A stretch of DNA of 64,000 nt from an uncultured Methylocystaceae bacterium (GCA_937870755.1 CALMZV010000051.1:1-64000); one strand, 5' to 3'. Positions 8,813 through 19,994 are shown, counted from the stretch's first letter. Notes: generated by a model from the sequence alone, not told the origin. Numbers and translations: made by a program.

Positions 8813-9387
8813 TCTTCGTTGGCGCTGGCGGCCGGGCGGCGATCGAGGCGTGGCGCGCGCTCGTTCGGATCGCGGCCGATGCGCGAGATGAGATGCACGA
8901 TGTCGATGAACTCGTCCGCCTGGCGGCGCAGTTCGTCGGCGATCATCGGCGGCTGCGTGGTGATGGTCGACACCACCGACACGCGCACGCCCTTGCGCTG
9001 GATCGCCTCCACCAGCGAGCGGAAATCGCCGTCGCCGGAAAAGAGCACGAGCTGGTCGACATGCGCGGCCATTTCCATCGCGTCGACCGCCAGTTCGATG
9101 TCCATGTTGCCCTTCACCTTGCGGCGGCCCATGGAATCGACGAACTCCTTCGTCGGCTTCGTGACGACGGAATAGCCGTTGTAGTCCAGCCAGTCGATGA
9201 GCGGGCGAATGGAGGAGTATTCTTGATCCTCAACCAGCGCCGTGTAATAAAACGCCCGCACGAGGCGGCCCTTGGACTGAAATTCCCGCAGAAGACGCTT
9301 GTAGTCGATATCGAAGTTCAGGGCCTTGGCGGTCGCATACAAGTTCGCCCCGTCAATGAACAGCGCAATTCGTTCCTGATTTGACAT
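8809..9387 (-). CDS. NYN domain protein (LabA/DUF88, PIN-like)
   Basis: A 192-residue protein of the LabA/DUF88 family with a PIN-like nuclease fold. The acidic motifs FIDGANLYAT (near residue 12) and FSGDGDFRSLVEAI (around residue 100) contain the Asp residues expected to bind metal. Family members are predicted RNases involved in RNA processing. In rhizobia this gene commonly lies upstream of rpoZ-rsh, as here in divergent orientation. It overlaps the UDG gene by 4 bases. Confidence 0.9.
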   Translation of the reverse strand: MSNQERIALFIDGANLYATAKALNFDIDYKRLLREFQSKGRLVRAFYYTALVEDQEYSSIRPLIDWLDYNGYSVVTKPTKEFVDSMGRRKVKGNMDIELAVDAMEMAAHVDQLVLFSGDGDFRSLVEAIQRKGVRVSVVSTITTQPPMIADELRRQADEFIDIVHLISRIGRDPNERAPRLDRRPAASANEE

Positions 9388-9752
9388 GATTTACTCTGGC
9401 CGGGTTCGTATCTGGTGCTGAAGCCATCCCGGCGAGGAACCCACCCTCATCTGGAACGGACGGTCGTTCACGCGGACCGTTGCGATCGCCAGACGATGAG
9501 CCCCCATTCGCGGCAATGGCATGCAGAATCGCCCTTTCGGTTTCTCAGGTCAAGCTTATTTCTGCTTCATCCGTTTTACTTTCCCATTGAAATAGTTCGG
9601 TAATCTCGTTTCGAAAGAACGTCGCGCCGCCACGAACCGGAAATCGTTGGCGGTTTGGCCCGAAGCGCGCGCCCGCGCCAAGATTGCGCCCGGGGCTGCG
9701 AAGGTGTAAGGAGCGCGCTTCCCGTTTCAAGACTTTCAGGAGCCGGACCGCC
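9388..9752. other. Gene-free region between NYN gene and rpoZ
   Basis: These 365 bases are noticeably less GC-rich than the flanks, especially 9540-9620. They must contain the divergent promoters of the NYN gene and the rpoZ-rsh unit. I see no convincing small gene, RNA gene or long inverted repeat. An AGGAG ribosome-binding site for rpoZ lies at 9738-9742. Confidence 0.4.
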
Positions 9753-10145
9753 ATGGCGCGCGTCACCGTCGAAGACTGCATCGAAAAGGTCGACAACCGA
9801 TTCGATCTCGTGCTGCTGGCCAGCCATCGCGCCCGCATGATTTCGTCCGGCCAGCAGATCACCGTCGACCGCGACAACGACAAGAATCCGGTTGTGGCGC
9901 TGCGCGAGATCGCGGAAGGCACGCTCACGCCGGACGACCTGGAAGAGGATTTCATCCACTCGCTGCAGAAACACGTGGAAGTGGACGAGCCGGAGGCGGA
10001 AACCGCGCCCGCGCTGATCACGGCCGAGACGCCGGCGCCGGATGCGACCGGCGACGTGCAGTTCGACCGCATGACGGAAGAAGATCTGCTGCGCGGCCTG
10101 GAAGGGCTGGTGCCGCCGGCGGCGACGGAAGACGATTCGGAATAG
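9753..10145 (+). CDS. rpoZ: DNA-directed RNA polymerase subunit omega
   Basis: A 130-residue omega subunit that helps assemble beta' into RNA polymerase. The N-terminus [27 protein letters not shown] is the family signature (residues 2-28), with [15 protein letters not shown] following. The acidic extended C-terminus (after about residue 70) is usual in alphaproteobacteria. The ATG is supported by an AGGAG site 10 bases upstream. It lies about 100 bases before rsh; omega also links (p)ppGpp to polymerase in proteobacteria. Confidence 0.95.
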   Translation: MARVTVEDCIEKVDNRFDLVLLASHRARMISSGQQITVDRDNDKNPVVALREIAEGTLTPDDLEEDFIHSLQKHVEVDEPEAETAPALITAETPAPDATGDVQFDRMTEEDLLRGLEGLVPPAATEDDSE

Positions 10146-10244
10146 CGCGCGCGGCTGGCGGGCGCCGCGCCTTTTCCGGCGGGCGGGCTTGCGCGGCGCG
10201 TCCGCGCTGGAGATATTCGAGCGACAGCGGGGCGCTCTCTCAAA

Positions 10245-12446
10245 ATGATGCGGCAGTACGAACTCGTCGAGCGGGTGCGAAGGTATAATCCCAACGCCGA
10301 CGAGGATCTGCTGAATCGCGCCTATGTCTATGCGATGAAGGCGCATGGCCAGCAGACGCGCGCCTCGGGCGATCCCTACATCTCCCATCCGCTGGAAGTG
10401 GCGGCCATTCTCACCGAATTCGGCCTCGACGACGCAACCATCGTCGCAGCCATCCTGCACGACACGATCGAGGACACCGGCGCTACGCGCGAGGAGATCG
10501 ACCGGCTTTTCGGCGCCGAGATCGCCCGGCTGGTCGACGGGCTCACCAAGATCAAGAAGCTCGATCTGGTTTCCAAACGCGCGGAGCAGGCCGAGAATTT
10601 CCGCAAGCTGCTGCTGGCGGTCGCCGACGACGTGCGCGTGCTGCTCGTCAAGCTCGCCGACCGGCTGCACAACATGCGCACGCTTGATTTCGTGCCGCCG
10701 GAAAAGCGCAAGCGCATCGCCGAGGAGACGCTCGACATCTACGCGCCGCTCGCCGGGCGCATGGGCATGCAGAGCGTGCGCGCGGAGCTGGAGGACCTCG
10801 CCTTCACCCATCTCATGCCCGACGCGCGGAAAATGATTCTCGCCCGTCTGGACGATCTGGAAAAGAAGAACGGCGCGAACATCCGTCAGATCGAACAGGA
10901 GCTGCGCGAGGAACTGAGCCAGCGCGGCATCGAGGCGGACGTGGTGGGGCGTCGCAAGCCGCCGTATTCGATCTGGCGCAAGATGGAGCGCAAGTCGGTC
11001 GGCTTCGAGCAGCTGTCGGACATCTACGGGTTCCGCGTGGTCGTCCGCGACGTGGAGGAGTGCTACCGCGTGCTGGGCGTGGTGCATACGAAATGGCCGT
11101 CCGTGCCCGGTCGTTTCAAGGACTACATCTCCACGCCCAAGCAGAACGATTATCGCTCGCTCCATACGACGGTGGTCGGGCCGGGGCGCCAGCGCGTGGA
11201 ACTGCAAATCCGCACCGGCGACATGCACGACATCGCCCGCCACGGCATCGCCGCGCACGCGCTCTACAAGGACGCGCATGTCGCCGACGTCGAGACGCTC
11301 ACGCGCGAGAGCGGCGCCTATCGCTGGCTGCAACGCACGCTCGAACTGCTGGCCGAAGGCGACAGCCCGGAAGAGTTTCTCGAACACACGAAACTCGAAC
11401 TGTTCCACGATCAGGTCTTCTGCTTCAGCCCCAAGGGGCGGTTGATCGCGCTGCCGCGCGGCGCGACGCCGATCGATTTCGCCTATGCCGTGCACACGAA
11501 TGTCGGCAATACGGCGGTTGGCGCCAAGATCAACGGGCGCATCGCGCCGCTGCTGTCGGAACTGCACAACGGCGACGAAGTGGAGATCGTGCGCGCGGAA
11601 GGGCAGACGCCGCCCTCGGCCTGGGAGAGCGCGGTCGTCACGGGCAAGGCGCGCGCGGCCATCCGGCGCGCGACGCGCGAGGCGGTGCGCGCGCAATACA
11701 AGGATCTCGGCCGGCAGATCGTGTCGCGCGCGTTCGAACGCGCGGAACGGCCGTTCAGCGACGATCTCCTGCGCGCGGCCCTGCCGCGGCTGGCGCGCGG
11801 GTCGTGCGAGGATGTGTATGCGGCCGTCGGGCGCGGCGAAATTCTGTCGGGCGACGTGGTGAAGGCCGTCTATCCCGAGTTCAAGGACGATCGCAAGATC
11901 GCGACCGCCATCGACCGCAACGACACCGGCTGGTTCGGATTGCGCAAGGCCTCGCGCCTGATGTTCAAGGTGCCGGGATCGCAGGCGGACGAGAGGGCCA
12001 TTCCCATTCGCGGCGCGCGCGGCGACATGCCGGTGCGGTTCGCTCCCAACGGCGGCGCGGTGCCGGGCGACCGCATCGTCGGCATTCTGACGCCGGGCGA
12101 GGGCATCACCATTTATCCGATCCAGTCGCCGGCGCTGTCGGCGTTCGACAACGAGCCGGAGCGCTGGCTCGACGTGCGGTGGGATCTCGAGGAAATGGGC
12201 GCGGACAAATTTCCCGCGCAATTGAAGGTGAGCATCATCAACGAGCCGGGGGCGCTCGGCGTGGTGGCCGGCGTGATCGGCGAAGCCGGCGCCAATATCG
12301 ACAACGTGAGCTTCGAGGCGCGTTCGCCGGACTTCCGCGACATGCTGATCGACCTCGAAGTGACGGACCTCAAACACCTGACGGCGATCATGTCGCAACT
12401 CAAGGCGAAGTCCGTCGTCAGCAAGGTCGAGCGGGTGAACGGATGA
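10245..12446 (+). CDS. rsh: Bifunctional (p)ppGpp synthetase/hydrolase (RelA/SpoT homolog)
   Basis: A 733-residue stringent-response enzyme. The HD hydrolase domain has the His72-Asp73 and Glu76-Asp77 pairs (HDTIED), so hydrolysis should be active. The synthetase domain (about 220-350) contains [25 protein letters not shown] and [13 protein letters not shown] domain follows at about 390-450 ([15 protein letters not shown]) and a C-terminal ACT domain at about 660-733. Alphaproteobacteria usually have this single long Rsh. Two ATG codons lie in tandem at 10245 and 10248. Its stop overlaps the pdxJ start by 4 bases. Confidence 0.96.
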   Translation: MMRQYELVERVRRYNPNADEDLLNRAYVYAMKAHGQQTRASGDPYISHPLEVAAILTEFGLDDATIVAAILHDTIEDTGATREEIDRLFGAEIARLVDGLTKIKKLDLVSKRAEQAENFRKLLLAVADDVRVLLVKLADRLHNMRTLDFVPPEKRKRIAEETLDIYAPLAGRMGMQSVRAELEDLAFTHLMPDARKMILARLDDLEKKNGANIRQIEQELREELSQRGIEADVVGRRKPPYSIWRKMERKSVGFEQLSDIYGFRVVVRDVEECYRVLGVVHTKWPSVPGRFKDYISTPKQNDYRSLHTTVVGPGRQRVELQIRTGDMHDIARHGIAAHALYKDAHVADVETLTRESGAYRWLQRTLELLAEGDSPEEFLEHTKLELFHDQVFCFSPKGRLIALPRGATPIDFAYAVHTNVGNTAVGAKINGRIAPLLSELHNGDEVEIVRAEGQTPPSAWESAVVTGKARAAIRRATREAVRAQYKDLGRQIVSRAFERAERPFSDDLLRAALPRLARGSCEDVYAAVGRGEILSGDVVKAVYPEFKDDRKIATAIDRNDTGWFGLRKASRLMFKVPGSQADERAIPIRGARGDMPVRFAPNGGAVPGDRIVGILTPGEGITIYPIQSPALSAFDNEPERWLDVRWDLEEMGADKFPAQLKVSIINEPGALGVVAGVIGEAGANIDNVSFEARSPDFRDMLIDLEVTDLKHLTAIMSQLKAKSVVSKVERVNG

Positions 12447-13192
12447 CGCAACGCGTGCGCCTGGGCGTCAACATCGACCACGTGGCCACCGTGCGCAACG
12501 CGCGCGGCGGCGCGCTGCCCGATCCCGTGCGCGCCGCGCTCGCGGCGATCGAAGCGGGCGCCGACGGCATCACCGCGCATCTGCGCGAGGACCGTCGCCA
12601 CATCCGCGACGACGACATGATCCGCCTGAAGGCCGCGATCTCGAAGCCGCTGAATTTCGAAATGGCGGCGACCGAGCAGATGCTCGACATCGCGCTGGCG
12701 GTGCGGCCGCACGCCGTGTGTCTGGTGCCGGAAAAGCGCACCGAGCGCACGACCGAAGGCGGGCTCGACGTTGCGGGCGCGCGCGAACATCTCGCGCCGT
12801 TCGTGGCGGAGCTTTCGCGCGCGGGCGTCCGGGTGTCGCTGTTCATCGAACCGGATGCGCAGGCGATCGAGGCGGCGGCGGCGTTGCGCGCGCCGGTGGT
12901 GGAACTGCACACCGGCGCCTGGCGCCATGCGGCCGACCGCGGCGAAACCGCGCGCGCGCGGCGCGAATTTGAACGGCTGCGCGACGGCGCCGCGCGTGCG
13001 GCCGCGCTCGGCATCGAATGCCACGCGGGCCACGGGCTCGATTACGAAGGCGCGCGCGAGATCGCCGCGCTGCCGCAGATCGTGGAACTGAACATCGGGC
13101 ATTTCCTCATCGGGGAAGCGATTTTCGTCGGCTTGAGCGCAGCCATCGCCACGATGCGCGCAGCGATCGACGCGGGGCGGGCGGGCGCATGA
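12443..13192 (+). CDS. pdxJ: Pyridoxine 5'-phosphate synthase
   Basis: A 249-residue TIM-barrel enzyme that makes pyridoxine 5'-phosphate from 1-deoxyxylulose 5-phosphate and 3-amino-2-oxopropyl phosphate. Signatures include [17 protein letters not shown] near the start, [22 protein letters not shown] and the C-terminal HAGHGL and [12 protein letters not shown]. It overlaps rsh upstream (ATGA) and acpS downstream (ATGA), so the three are likely translated as a coupled unit. Confidence 0.97.
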   Translation: MTQRVRLGVNIDHVATVRNARGGALPDPVRAALAAIEAGADGITAHLREDRRHIRDDDMIRLKAAISKPLNFEMAATEQMLDIALAVRPHAVCLVPEKRTERTTEGGLDVAGAREHLAPFVAELSRAGVRVSLFIEPDAQAIEAAAALRAPVVELHTGAWRHAADRGETARARREFERLRDGAARAAALGIECHAGHGLDYEGAREIAALPQIVELNIGHFLIGEAIFVGLSAAIATMRAAIDAGRAGA

Positions 13193-13602
13193 TCATCGGT
13201 TTCGGCAGCGATCTGTGCGACATCCGCCGGATCGAGGAGGCGCTCGCCAAATTCGGCGACCGGTTCGTGCGACGCTGTTTCACCGACGTGGAGCAGAGGA
13301 AGTCCGACGCACGGGCGGCGCGCGCGGCCTCCTACGCGAAGAGATTCGCGGCGAAGGAGGCCTGCGCCAAGGCGCTCGGCACGGGCATTCGGCGCGGGGT
13401 CTACTGGCGCGACATGGGAGTCGTCAACCTGCCGAGCGGACAGCCGACGATGGCGTTGACGGGCGGGGCGGCGGCGCGGCTCGCCGCCATCACGCCGCCG
13501 GGTTGCGAGGCGCGGGCGCTGCTGACGATCAGCGACGAATATCCGCTCGCCTATGCGCAGGTGATCATCGAGGCGCTGCCCAGGGGCGCCTTTGGGAATT
13601 GA
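13189..13602 (+). CDS. acpS: Holo-[acyl-carrier-protein] synthase
   Basis: A 137-residue enzyme that transfers 4'-phosphopantetheine from CoA to acyl carrier protein. The Mg-binding motif [11 protein letters not shown] (Asp8) and [15 protein letters not shown] are intact. The length is typical of single-domain AcpS. It is coupled to pdxJ by a 4-base overlap; the pdxJ-acpS-lepB order is conserved across proteobacteria. Confidence 0.96.
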   Translation: MIIGFGSDLCDIRRIEEALAKFGDRFVRRCFTDVEQRKSDARAARAASYAKRFAAKEACAKALGTGIRRGVYWRDMGVVNLPSGQPTMALTGGAAARLAAITPPGCEARALLTISDEYPLAYAQVIIEALPRGAFGN

Positions 13603-13624
13603 CGCGCGGACGTGCTAGAAGGCG

Positions 13625-13644
13625 CGGCGCGGCCGGCCGCGCCG
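13625..13644. other. 20-bp perfect palindrome between acpS and lepB
   Basis: A perfect inverted repeat centred between 13634 and 13635, composed only of G and C. It could form a hairpin in the acpS-lepB transcript. There is no T-tract after it, so I do not call it a terminator; in DNA this GC-rich it may also be chance. Confidence 0.4.
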
Positions 13645-13669
13645 TTCGACGGATACGAGAGAGATTTGC

Positions 13670-14455
13670 ATGAGCGAGCCGGTCCCCGCCGACACGGGCA
13701 AAAAGAAGAAGCGCACGCAGGACGGCGGCTTTCTCGAAACCGCGAAAGTCATCGTTGAGGCGCTGCTGATCGCGCTCGTCGTGCGCACGCTTTTGTTCCA
13801 GCCGTTCAACATTCCGTCCGGCTCGATGATCCCGACGCTGCTGGTCGGCGACTATCTGTTCGTGTCAAAATATTCATACGGCTATTCCAAACATTCGATT
13901 CCGTTCAGCCCGGACCTGTTCTCCGGCCGCATTCTCGCCTCCAAGCCCAAGCGCGGCGACATCGTGGTGTTCAAACTGCCGCGCGACAATTCCAGCGATT
14001 ACATCAAGCGCGTGGTCGGGCTGCCGGGCGAAAAGATTCAGGTGATGGAAGGTCGTCTCTACATCAACGGGCAGATGATTCCGCGCGAACCGATCGAGAA
14101 AGTGCGCACGGAGGATTTCTACGGCCGCATGGTCGAGGCGCCGACCTATCGCGAGACGCTGCCGGGCGGCGTCAGCCACACGATCATCGAGATCCAGGGC
14201 GACACCGGCTTCAACGACAACACGGGCGTGTTCGAAGTGCCGCCGGACCATTATTTCATGATGGGCGACAATCGCGACAATTCCACCGACTCGCGGGTCA
14301 CGCCGGAGCAGGGCGGCGTCGGCTATGTGCCGTCGGAAAATCTCATCGGCCGCGCGGAGATGATCTTCTTCTCCATTCGCGGGGAGCCGGCTTGGAAATT
14401 CTGGACCTGGCCATGGGCGGTGCGGTTCGACCGGCTGTTCAAGCCCGTCCGCTGA
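13670..14455 (+). CDS. lepB: Signal peptidase I
   Basis: A 261-residue inner-membrane protease that removes Sec and Tat signal peptides. A basic N-terminus is followed by one membrane segment (about 25-43). The catalytic Ser52 is in PSGSM and the general base Lys113 in YIKRVVG; MGDNRDNSTDSR is the conserved C-terminal box. Its stop overlaps the rnc ATG by one base, so rnc translation probably depends on lepB. Confidence 0.97.
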   Translation: MSEPVPADTGKKKKRTQDGGFLETAKVIVEALLIALVVRTLLFQPFNIPSGSMIPTLLVGDYLFVSKYSYGYSKHSIPFSPDLFSGRILASKPKRGDIVVFKLPRDNSSDYIKRVVGLPGEKIQVMEGRLYINGQMIPREPIEKVRTEDFYGRMVEAPTYRETLPGGVSHTIIEIQGDTGFNDNTGVFEVPPDHYFMMGDNRDNSTDSRVTPEQGGVGYVPSENLIGRAEMIFFSIRGEPAWKFWTWPWAVRFDRLFKPVR

Positions 14456-15140
14456 TGGACGTGGACCTGTCCGCGCTCGAACGGGCGGTCGGCCATGCGT
14501 TCGCCGATCGGTCGCTGCTGGAACAGGCGTTGACCCATGTGAGCGCGCGCGCGCGCCGGCTCGACAGCAACCAGCGGCTTGAATTTCTGGGCGACCGCGT
14601 GCTGGGGCTGGCGGCGGCCGACATGCTCTATCGGGCGTTCGCGCAGGCCGATGAGGGAGACCTCTCGCGCCGCCTGGCCGAACTGGTGCGGCGCGAAACC
14701 TGCGCGGAGGTCGCGCAGGCGTGGGGCGTTTCGGATTTCGTGCGGCTGGGCGAGGGCGAGGCGCAGTCGGGCGGCGCGCGCAAAGCCGCCATTCTGTCCG
14801 ACATGTGCGAGGCGATCATCGGCGCGGTCTTTCTCGACGCCGGCTACCAGACGGCGGCCGGCGTCGTGCGCGCGGCGTTCGCGGGGCGCGTCGACCGCGC
14901 GGGGCGCGCGCGGCGCGATCCGAAAAGCGCGTTGCAGGAATGGGCGCAGGCGCGCGGGCTGCCGCCGCCGGTCTATCGCGTCGCGCGACGCAGCGGGCCG
15001 GATCATGCGCCGCATTTCGCCATCTCGGTCATGGTGCAGGGATTTGAGGAGGCCGCCGGCGAAGGCGGGTCGAAACGCATCGCTGAACAGGTCGCGGCCG
15101 AAACCTTCATGGCGCGCGAAAACATTTCCGGAGGCGCGCC

Positions 15141-15144
<4 letters not shown>
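14455..15144 (+). CDS. rnc: Ribonuclease III
   Basis: A 229-residue double-strand-specific endoribonuclease for rRNA and mRNA processing. The nuclease domain carries the signature RLEFLGDRVLGL (about 41-52) and the metal-binding DMCEAIIGAVFLD. The C-terminal double-stranded-RNA-binding domain begins around residue 160 (DPKSALQEWAQ). The ATG at 14455 overlaps the lepB stop by one base. It overlaps era by 4 bases in the conserved lepB-rnc-era arrangement. Confidence 0.96.
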
Positions 15145-16046
<902 letters not shown>

Positions 16047-16110
16047 GCCGACTCATTTTTGGCCATGTTCGGCCGCAGACTTGGCGCTTCGATTCGTTTC
16101 GGGAGCGCCC

Positions 16111-16350
16111 ATGCGCACATTTCTGTTTGTCGGCGCGGTGGCGCTGTCCTTTCCTCTCGCCGTTTCGCCGGCCGTCGCCAACGAGCGCATACTGGACGGC
16201 GCGCTCGGCGGCGCGGCGGGCGGCGTTTTGTTCGGGCCGGTGGGGCTGGTCGCCGGCGCGGCGGTCGGAGCGACCGCCGGGCCGGCGATCGCATCGAGTT
16301 GGGGCCTGAAGGGCAAGCGCAAGAAGGTCCGGCGCGCGCGCTACCGGTAG
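16111..16350 (+). CDS. Small secreted protein with glycine-zipper segment
   Basis: A 79-residue protein starting at an ATG with a GGGAG site 5 bases upstream. It has a clear Sec-type signal (residues 1-23, VSPAVANE around the cleavage site). A Gly/Ala-rich hydrophobic stretch (about 28-60) with repeated GxxxG spacing follows, then a very basic tail. The pattern resembles glycine-zipper envelope proteins. It sits between era and recO, where no gene is usual. Function unknown. Confidence 0.65.
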   Translation: MRTFLFVGAVALSFPLAVSPAVANERILDGALGGAAGGVLFGPVGLVAGAAVGATAGPAIASSWGLKGKRKKVRRARYR

Positions 16351-16387
16351 CACTGGACGCAGGCGCGGCCCGCTCGCATAACGAGAC

Positions 16388-17116
16388 ATGGACTGGAGCG
16401 ACAGCGGGCTGGTTCTTGGCGCGCGCAAGCACGGCGAGACGAGCGTCATTCTCGAAGCCATGACGCAGGCGCACGGCCGCCATCTGGGCGTGGTGCGGGG
16501 CGGGCGCTCGCGCGCCATGCAGGCGGCGCTGCAGCCGGGCAACCGCGTGGTTCTGGTGTGGCGCGCGCGGCTCGAAGACCATCTGGGCGTCTATACGGTC
16601 GAACCGGACGCGCTGCGCGCGGGCCGGCTGATCGATTCGCCGCTGGCGCTGCACGGGCTGCACTGGATGGGCGCGCTCATGCGCCTCCTGCCCGAGCGCG
16701 ATCCGCATCAGGATGTCTACGCCATGGCCGATGCGCTCGCCGAACGGCTGGACGATTCGCGGCTCGCGCCGGAACTGATGGTGCGTTTCGAACTCGCCGT
16801 GCTGGCGGAACTGGGGTTCGGGCTCGATCTCGACCGTTGCGCGGCGACCGGCGCGCGGGACGATCTCGTCTATGTGTCGCCGAAAAGCGGCCGGGCGGTG
16901 GCTCGCGCGGCAGGCGAGCCCTGGCGCGATCGTTTGCTGCCGCTGCCGGCCTTTCTACGTGGGCCGGCGGCCCGCGTCGGGATTTCGAAAGACGATATTT
17001 CGGCCGCCTTCCGGCTGACCGGGCATTTCCTGCTGCGCGACCTGTTCGAGCCGCGCGGCGCGCAAGATCCCGCCAGCCGCGAGGCGTTCGTGCGCGCGGC
17101 GCTGGCCGGCCTCTAG
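16388..17116 (+). CDS. recO: DNA repair protein RecO
   Basis: A 242-residue recombination mediator that anneals single strands and loads RecA with RecR. The N-terminal OB-fold begins MDWSDSGLVLGARKHGETS, and HLGVVRGGRSRAMQAALQPG is family-typical. The helical C-terminal domain contains LPLPAFL. The zinc-binding Cys cluster of some RecO proteins is not seen. It closes the rpoZ-to-recO housekeeping run. Confidence 0.94.
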   Translation: MDWSDSGLVLGARKHGETSVILEAMTQAHGRHLGVVRGGRSRAMQAALQPGNRVVLVWRARLEDHLGVYTVEPDALRAGRLIDSPLALHGLHWMGALMRLLPERDPHQDVYAMADALAERLDDSRLAPELMVRFELAVLAELGFGLDLDRCAATGARDDLVYVSPKSGRAVARAAGEPWRDRLLPLPAFLRGPAARVGISKDDISAAFRLTGHFLLRDLFEPRGAQDPASREAFVRAALAGL

Positions 17117-17122
17117 AGGCCT

Positions 17123-17144
17123 GCTTCCGATGCAATCAGAAGCG
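17123..17144. repeat. Palindromic intergenic repeat, copy A
   Basis: A 22-bp imperfect inverted repeat (gcttccgatgcaatcagaag plus cg) just after the recO stop. It matches a second copy at 56935-56956 at 19 of 22 positions and may end both convergent transcripts. Confidence 0.6.
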
Positions 17145-17175
17145 CGGCTCCGGTTTCCACTTGCTGGAACAGGTT

Positions 17176-17397
17176 TCAGCGCACCGAGCCGGTCTTCTCG
17201 CACGCGGCGCTTCTGACGAGGCGCGTGACGCCGTAGCCCTGGTCCAGCGCGACCTCCACCTCGTGGCAGCCGGCAGTCTGCGAAACGGCGATCTCCTCGC
17301 GGGCCATCAGCGGATCGCCGCCGGGCAGGCCGAAAAACGCGATGCCGGAAAGCGAAAGGGCCACGAGAACGCCGAGGAACGAAATCGTCTTGCTCAT
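17176..17397 (-). CDS. Small signal-anchored hypothetical protein
   Basis: A 73-residue protein with an N-terminal hydrophobic segment (about 4-24) and a soluble part carrying two Cys (in AGCHEVEV and SAACEKT) that could form a disulfide outside the cytoplasm. The ATG at 17397 is chosen because it starts directly with the signal segment. Convergent with recO. No family recognised. Confidence 0.55.
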   Translation of the reverse strand: MSKTISFLGVLVALSLSGIAFFGLPGGDPLMAREEIAVSQTAGCHEVEVALDQGYGVTRLVRSAACEKTGSVR

Positions 17398-17687
17398 AAT
17401 CCACCTCGCGGCTGCGCCTTCGGATGCGCTGGCCGCCAAATTCGTCGATCGCCAAAAAGTTGCTGCGCGCTGGCGCACATTCCGAACCGCCGGGCTGGCC
17501 GGAGGATCGTCGCCTCGCCGGGAGCCGTAAGCCGAATCCGTGGGCGCGAGCACCCGGCTTTTGCCATCTGGTTCGCACGCGAACTAGTGCAACGATGCAA
17601 CAGTCGAGAATTCTGGAGAGCGGCCGCCGACCTGCCGTCCAGCGCCCGACGGTTGCGCCGACTCAGAGGCTTCTTTAATCCCGGAAC
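17398..17687. other. Intergenic region upstream of parC
   Basis: Holds the divergent promoters for parC and the small minus-strand gene. I could not identify a firm promoter, operator or RNA gene in these 290 bases. Confidence 0.4.
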
Positions 17688-19928
17688 ATGACCAGAACAG
17701 TCGAACCGCCGGCCAATCCGGCGCTGCCCGTCAATCTGCGCGAGGCGCTGGAAGAGCGCTATCTCGCCTACGCGCTCTCCACCATCATGGGCCGCGCGCT
17801 GCCCGACGCGCGCGACGGGCTGAAGCCGGTGCACCGGCGCATTCTCTACGGCATGAGCGTGCTCAAGCTCGATCCGGGAACCGCGTTCAAGAAATGCGCG
17901 AAAATCGTCGGCGACGTGATGGGCTCGTTCCACCCGCACGGCGACCAGGCGATCTACGAGGCGCTGGTGCGGCTCGCCCAGGATTTCGCCTCGCGCTACC
18001 CGATGGTCGAGGGGCAGGGGAACTTCGGCAATATCGACGGCGACGCGGCCGCCGCCTATCGCTACACCGAAGCGCGGATGACGGATGTCGCGCGGCTGCT
18101 GCTCGAAGGCATCGACGAGGACGCGGTCGACTTCCGCGACAATTATTCCGGCGACCAGAAAGAGCCGATCGTTCTGCCTTCGGCGCTGCCGAACCTGCTC
18201 GCCAACGGCGCGCAGGGCATCGCGGTCGGCATGGCGACCTCCATTCCGCCGCACAATCTGGCGGAGCTTTGCGACGCCGCGCTCTATCTCATCGGCCATC
18301 GCGGCGCGACCGCCGAACAGCTCATGCAGTTCGTGCCGGGGCCGGATTTTCCGACGGGCGGGATCATCGTCGACGGGCCCGACGCGATCCGCGACATCTA
18401 TGCGACCGGGCGCGGCGGGCTGCGCCTGCGCGCGCGCTGGAAGAAGGAAGACGGCGGGCGCGGAACCTGGCTCGCGGTCGTGACCGAGATTCCCTACGGC
18501 GTGCAGAAGAGCCGGCTCATCGAAAAGATGGCGGAGCTGTTCAACGACCGCAAACTCCCGCTCGTCGCCGACATCCGCGACGAATCGGCGGAAGACGTGC
18601 GCATCGTCATCGAGCCGCGCGCGCGCACGATCGACCCCGACATGTTGATGGAGACGCTGTTCAAGCTGACGGAGCTGGAAACGCGGATCGGCGTGAACAT
18701 GAACGTGCTGGTGGACGGCGTGGCGCCGCGCGTGGTCACGCTCAACGAGGCGCTCGGCCAGTGGCTCGACCACCGGCGCGAGGTGCTGCTGCGCAGGTCG
18801 CGTCATCGGCTGAGCGAGATCGAGCGGCGGCTCGAACTGCTCGACGGCATGATCATCGTCTATCTCAATCTGGACGAGGTCATCCGCATCATCCGCGAGG
18901 AGGACGAGCCGAAGGACGTGCTGATGCGCACGTTCGCGCTTTCCGAAATGCAGGCGAACTACATTCTCGACACGCGCTTGCGTTCGCTGCGCAAGCTGGA
19001 GGAAATGGCGCTCAAGACCGAGCACGACGAACTGACGAAGGAAAAGGCGGCGGTCGAACAGCTCATCGGCGACGACAGGCTGCAATGGAAAACGATCGCG
19101 TGGGAAATCCGCGATCTGAAGAAAAAATATCCGCCGGAATCGAAGATCGGCAAACGGCGCACGACGTTCGGCGTCGCGCCCGCGCTCGCCGACATCGATC
19201 TTTCGGAGGCGTTGATCGAGCGCGAACCGATCACCGTGGTGGTCTCGCAGAAGGGCTGGATCCGCGCGCTGAAGGGGCAGGTGGGCGATGTGTCGAACCT
19301 GCAATTCAAGGGCGACGACGCGCTGCTCGCGTCGTTCTTCGCGGAGACGACGTCGAAACTGCTGGTGCTCGCGTCGAACGGCAAGGTCTACACGCTGGAG
19401 GCGTGCAAACTGCCGGGCGGGCGCGGCCACGGCGAGCCGATCCGACTCATGGCCGATATCGACGAGGGCGCGGAGATCGTGGCCGTCATGCCCTATCGCG
19501 CGGGCGCGAAAATGCTGGCCGTCACCAGCGACGGGCGCGGCTTCGTCGCGGGACAGGACGACATGACGGGCGCGACGCGCAAGGGCAAGGCGGTGATGAA
19601 CGTGGAGGCGCCGGCGCGCGCGGCCGCGCTCGTTCCCGCCGACGGCGACCATGTCGCCATCATCGGCGAGAACCGCAAGCTGCTCGTGTTCGCGCTCGAC
19701 CAGGTTCCGGAGATGGCGCGCGGCAAGGGCGTGCGGCTGCAACGCTACAAGGACGGCGGCGTCGCGGATGCGAAGGTGTTCGCGCTGAAGGACGGGTTGT
19801 CGTGGGTCGACAGCGCGGGGCGCACGTTCAACGTGGCCAAAGGCGATCTCAAGGACTGGATCGGCAATCGCGCGGAGGCGGGGCGCCTGCCGCCGAAAGG
19901 CTTTCCGAAGAACAACCGGTTCGGGTAG
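17688..19928 (+). CDS. parC: DNA topoisomerase IV subunit A
   Basis: A 746-residue type IIA topoisomerase subunit that decatenates daughter chromosomes with ParE. The catalytic Tyr126 is in RYTEARM. The length, below the usual GyrA size, and the C-terminal beta-pinwheel support ParC over GyrA. In the quinolone-resistance region ([12 protein letters not shown]) Gln87 stands where E. coli ParC has Ser80, while Glu91 matches Glu84. parE is not in the window. Confidence 0.95.
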   Translation: MTRTVEPPANPALPVNLREALEERYLAYALSTIMGRALPDARDGLKPVHRRILYGMSVLKLDPGTAFKKCAKIVGDVMGSFHPHGDQAIYEALVRLAQDFASRYPMVEGQGNFGNIDGDAAAAYRYTEARMTDVARLLLEGIDEDAVDFRDNYSGDQKEPIVLPSALPNLLANGAQGIAVGMATSIPPHNLAELCDAALYLIGHRGATAEQLMQFVPGPDFPTGGIIVDGPDAIRDIYATGRGGLRLRARWKKEDGGRGTWLAVVTEIPYGVQKSRLIEKMAELFNDRKLPLVADIRDESAEDVRIVIEPRARTIDPDMLMETLFKLTELETRIGVNMNVLVDGVAPRVVTLNEALGQWLDHRREVLLRRSRHRLSEIERRLELLDGMIIVYLNLDEVIRIIREEDEPKDVLMRTFALSEMQANYILDTRLRSLRKLEEMALKTEHDELTKEKAAVEQLIGDDRLQWKTIAWEIRDLKKKYPPESKIGKRRTTFGVAPALADIDLSEALIEREPITVVVSQKGWIRALKGQVGDVSNLQFKGDDALLASFFAETTSKLLVLASNGKVYTLEACKLPGGRGHGEPIRLMADIDEGAEIVAVMPYRAGAKMLAVTSDGRGFVAGQDDMTGATRKGKAVMNVEAPARAAALVPADGDHVAIIGENRKLLVFALDQVPEMARGKGVRLQRYKDGGVADAKVFALKDGLSWVDSAGRTFNVAKGDLKDWIGNRAEAGRLPPKGFPKNNRFG

Positions 19929-19960
19929 CCGCGAAGATCGGGCGCGAGAGGGGGCGAAGA

Positions 19961-19985
19961 CAAAGGGCGGCCGCGCCGCCCTTTG
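19961..19985. terminator. Bidirectional terminator-like hairpin after parC
   Basis: A perfect 11-bp stem (caaagggcggc with gccgccctttg) around a 3-base loop, lying between the convergent parC and metallo-beta-lactamase genes. It ends in A- and T-containing tips on both sides, so it could stop transcription from either direction. Confidence 0.75.
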
Positions 19986-19994
19986 TTCGCCGGT

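Noticed and set aside
9576-12398. Open frame of 940 codons on the minus strand opposite rpoZ and rsh
   Set aside because: Its translation is rich in Arg/His/Ala with no domain pattern, and it is antisense to strongly recognised genes. High GC makes such long shadow frames common.
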